64,000 nt of DNA from Terriglobia bacterium. GTDB lineage: Bacteria; Acidobacteriota; Terriglobia; Terriglobales; Acidobacteriaceae. The position numbers were made by a program, and so were the translations under genes. Shown one piece after another: positions 62,220 through 64,000 of the stretch (position 1 is its first letter; each line of letters begins with the position of its first letter). The stretch lies in the NCBI GenBank assembly GCA_020072815.1, contig JAIQGE010000018.1, positions 62,001-126,000 of the forward strand. Direction: 5' to 3'. The notes under the pieces are model-generated. The model searched no databases, was not told the origin of the DNA, and worked only from the letters and a program-made list of their open reading frames with translations.

Positions 62220-62269
62220 CTTGTTACTGATTATAGCGTTGCCGCAATGGATGGGAGTTGCAGATGCGG

Positions 62270-62923
62270 TTACAGCCTGCCGAGCAATTCGCGATGGTAC
62301 TCATATCCGTAGGCCATGCCGAGCGAACCCGCGCTGCTCTTTAGCCGATGGTACGAGGAAACAGCGTCAATCCCGAAAACATTGCGCAGCCGGGGAAGGC
62401 TGGGCGAGGGCAGCAGGGGCCAGTGGTCCATACGGAATACAATCCACAACTTCAATTTCAGCAGGGCCAGCAGGGAATACAGGCGGAACTCGGTGGCGGC
62501 TTGGACCAGCTCCTGGGCCAGCGCCTGCCGTTCCTGATCGCGCTGCGGCGGGAGGGACGCATCGGATCCCGCAGAGCGCGGGGACAGGTTGTCCGCGGCG
62601 AAGTTGCCTTGCGCCAGTTCCATGTTGCCCCACTCCACCAGCACCAGCGCGTTGTGCGACATGCGCAGCAGGTATTCGCGCATCAGATGGATCCGTTTGC
62701 GCTGCCAGGCGCGGAATTCACGGGGAGAAAGACGCAGCCGGAAGTTCACTTCCTGCGCTGGATCAAGCAGCGCTTCCAGTTCTTCCAGCTCGGCGGGGCG
62801 GAGATAGGGAGGAACGTCGTCGCGGGTGCGCGTAGGGAACTTCCCCAGAAGTTGGAGGGCGGTGAATCCAGCAAACGCCAGGACAAGACCCACCAAAACG
62901 ATCGTGATGAGATCAAAAATCAT
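62270..62923 (-). CDS. Membrane-anchored hypothetical protein
   Basis: 217 aa: one N-terminal helix (LITIVLVGLVLAFAGFTALQLL), then a cytoplasmic-looking helical domain with acidic (AELEELEALLDPAQEVNF) and Arg-rich (SPREFRAWQRKRIHLMREYLLRM) stretches. No known family recognised. ATG overlaps the upstream 7-TM gene stop by 4 bp; the phosphatase gene starts 50 bp after its stop. Confidence 0.65.
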   Translation of the reverse strand: MIFDLITIVLVGLVLAFAGFTALQLLGKFPTRTRDDVPPYLRPAELEELEALLDPAQEVNFRLRLSPREFRAWQRKRIHLMREYLLRMSHNALVLVEWGNMELAQGNFAADNLSPRSAGSDASLPPQRDQERQALAQELVQAATEFRLYSLLALLKLKLWIVFRMDHWPLLPSPSLPRLRNVFGIDAVSSYHRLKSSAGSLGMAYGYEYHRELLGRL

Positions 62924-63675
62924 TGTCTAAAAATGCGCTTTGCAACCGCAGTATACCGCTTCAGGTCTGAAACCATCTGTTCTGGGGTTAACCCCAAGGC
63001 TACGCCCGGCTGGGGTGGACCTGGTTCTTTGACCAGGAAAGTAACCAGCCAGACCACCAGAGCCACAGTGTACGTGATGGGAGGGGTAATTCGAACCACG
63101 GGGTCGAATTTCTTTCCAAATTCGGAACGTAGCAAATAAACCACCAGAGAACCAGCCGCCAATACGCCAAAACCCAGGGCTATGCCAAAGGCATGCTGGC
63201 GGTAACGCACCCGAAAGAACCGGACCAGCAGAATGAAAAGAAAGAAGATTCCGATTTGCAGGAAGCCGATCCCAATCTCCAGGGAGATAATTGTGGCAAA
63301 CTTCCAACTGCCAGCCGGGAGAGGCCGAAGCACCGCCCTCAGGACCGCAATGACCGTCATCAAGACTCCAATTCCCGGGAAGAGGAACCTGAACCAGGGA
63401 AGGCGATAGAAGTTCTTGAATACAGTCTGGAAGATTTCATGAAGGGCAAGAAAGGCGAAAACCGTATAAAGAGTCTCGCTGCCCCAGTAAACTCGCAGAT
63501 AAGTTGCTGGATGATTGCGAACCGCCAGCGCCACGATTGTGCTCACGACTGAGAATGCAGTGTAGGCGACGAACGCCACAAATTGGCCGCGGTGAGCCCC
63601 TCGAAGAAGAAGCACCAGCAAACATATCTGCAGCGTAATTCCAGCGATCGCCAGCGCCAATTCTGCGTTGCTCAT
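62920..63675 (-). CDS. Seven-helix membrane protein, hypothetical
   Basis: 251 aa from ATG at 63675 (MSNAELALAIAGITLQICLLVLLL). Seven hydrophobic segments are readable: 1 LALAIAGITLQICLLVLLL, 2 QFVAFVAYTAFSVVSTIVALAV, 3 LYTVFAFLALHEIFQTVF, 4 FLFPGIGVLMTVIAVLRAVL, 5 FATIISLEIGIGFLQIGIFFLFILLV, 6 IALGFGVLAAGSLVVYLL, 7 YTVALVVWLVTFLV. A short cytoplasmic tail follows. No channel or kinase motif. It lies between a small secreted peptide gene (50 bp upstream) and a membrane-anchored protein, so it could be a sensor. Confidence 0.75.
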   Translation of the reverse strand: MSNAELALAIAGITLQICLLVLLLRGAHRGQFVAFVAYTAFSVVSTIVALAVRNHPATYLRVYWGSETLYTVFAFLALHEIFQTVFKNFYRLPWFRFLFPGIGVLMTVIAVLRAVLRPLPAGSWKFATIISLEIGIGFLQIGIFFLFILLVRFFRVRYRQHAFGIALGFGVLAAGSLVVYLLRSEFGKKFDPVVRITPPITYTVALVVWLVTFLVKEPGPPQPGVALGLTPEQMVSDLKRYTAVAKRIFRQ

Positions 63676-63725
63676 GATAGATAAAGGAGTGGCCAGCTTA
63701 AACCGGCCACTCCAAACCCGCAATC

Positions 63726-63848
63726 TTATTTGCTGGAACTAGCGGGCGGAATCGGCACTGGGACAGGACCTCCGCAAACGGTCTGGGCCACACTTCCGCT
63801 CACCAACAACAATGTGACCATTAACACACGAATCGCATGCGTCCTCAT
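63726..63848 (-). CDS. Small secreted Pro-rich peptide precursor
   Basis: 40 aa from ATG at 63848 with AAGGAGG 7 bp upstream, a strong start. The signal peptide (MRTHAIRVLMVTLLLVSGSVA) is followed by a short mature peptide QTVCGGPVPVPIPPASSSK with one Cys. Too small for an enzyme. It heads an operon with a 7-TM protein and a membrane-anchored protein, so a secreted signal or surface peptide is possible. Function unknown. Confidence 0.6.
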   Translation of the reverse strand: MRTHAIRVLMVTLLLVSGSVAQTVCGGPVPVPIPPASSSK

Positions 63849-64000
63849 ACATATCCTCCTTGAGCCCCTTCGCGCCGCATTTCCCGCGGTGAAGAGAGCA
63901 GATTTGTCGAACAAGTGGAACCCGTAGAACTGAACTAATCAACGGTGGTTTGGGAGCCAACTAGGGGAAGGCCAAAACTCTGCTGACAACAAGGGGATTG

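Overview
The window looks like the chromosome of an acidobacterium (Acidobacteriota, probably Terriglobia). This is an inference from gene content and style: GC-rich DNA, an M13 peptidase, many signal-peptide hypotheticals, tandem PA2779-type proteins, a BshB1 deacetylase, and intergenic composite repeats. There is no rRNA or marker gene here to prove it. Genes are dense and on both strands. No prophage, insertion sequence, integrase or CRISPR array was seen.

Layout. 0-2.8 kb: an RND efflux operon (permease cut by the window edge, membrane-fusion lipoprotein, TetR regulator). 2.9-7.4 kb: secreted alpha/beta hydrolase, tRNA-Arg(ACG), a small lipoprotein, then a short Cys-rich leader peptide with a terminator in front of a 51-aa membrane ORF and a YeiH-family transporter. 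7.4-11.6 kb: Ku and three-domain LigD (bacterial NHEJ), divergently transcribed, plus a frameshifted membrane methyltransferase. 11.7-21 kb: secreted proteins, a beta-lactamase-like hydrolase, a cytochrome c, a MacAB-type ABC exporter and a possible 6S-like RNA. 21-28 kb: a PA2779/PA2779/C39-peptidase/TPR-barrel cluster, an SDR protein and a diguanylate cyclase. 28-37 kb: M13 peptidase, dienelactone hydrolase, DUF1275, CPBP protease, metallophosphoesterase and others.

37.4-38.2 kb is a gene-free, repeat-bearing stretch. It is followed by a large HD + Hsp90-like ATPase + zinc-ribbon gene that looks more AT-rich than its surroundings (possible acquired gene), and then by aidB. 43.6-45.2 kb holds crcB-DUF190-bshB1 behind a clear fluoride riboswitch.

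45.3-57.8 kb is a phosphate/polyphosphate block: CHAD protein, Ppx, SixA, Ppk1, PhoU, PstB, PstA, PstC, PstS, PhoR and PhoB. Pho-box-like 11-bp direct repeats lie upstream of pstS and pstC. PhoR/PhoB sense phosphate limitation with PstSCAB-PhoU, while Ppk1, Ppx and the CHAD protein make, degrade and bind polyphosphate. 57.9-64 kb: an M28 peptidase, an RsbU-like phosphatase and a small-peptide/7-TM protein operon.

The strongest unusual signals are (i) a complete-looking cysteine attenuator with anti-antiterminator, antiterminator and terminator arms, (ii) the fluoride riboswitch controlling an operon that ends in a bacillithiol-pathway gene, and (iii) the HD/Hsp90-like/Zn-ribbon protein.
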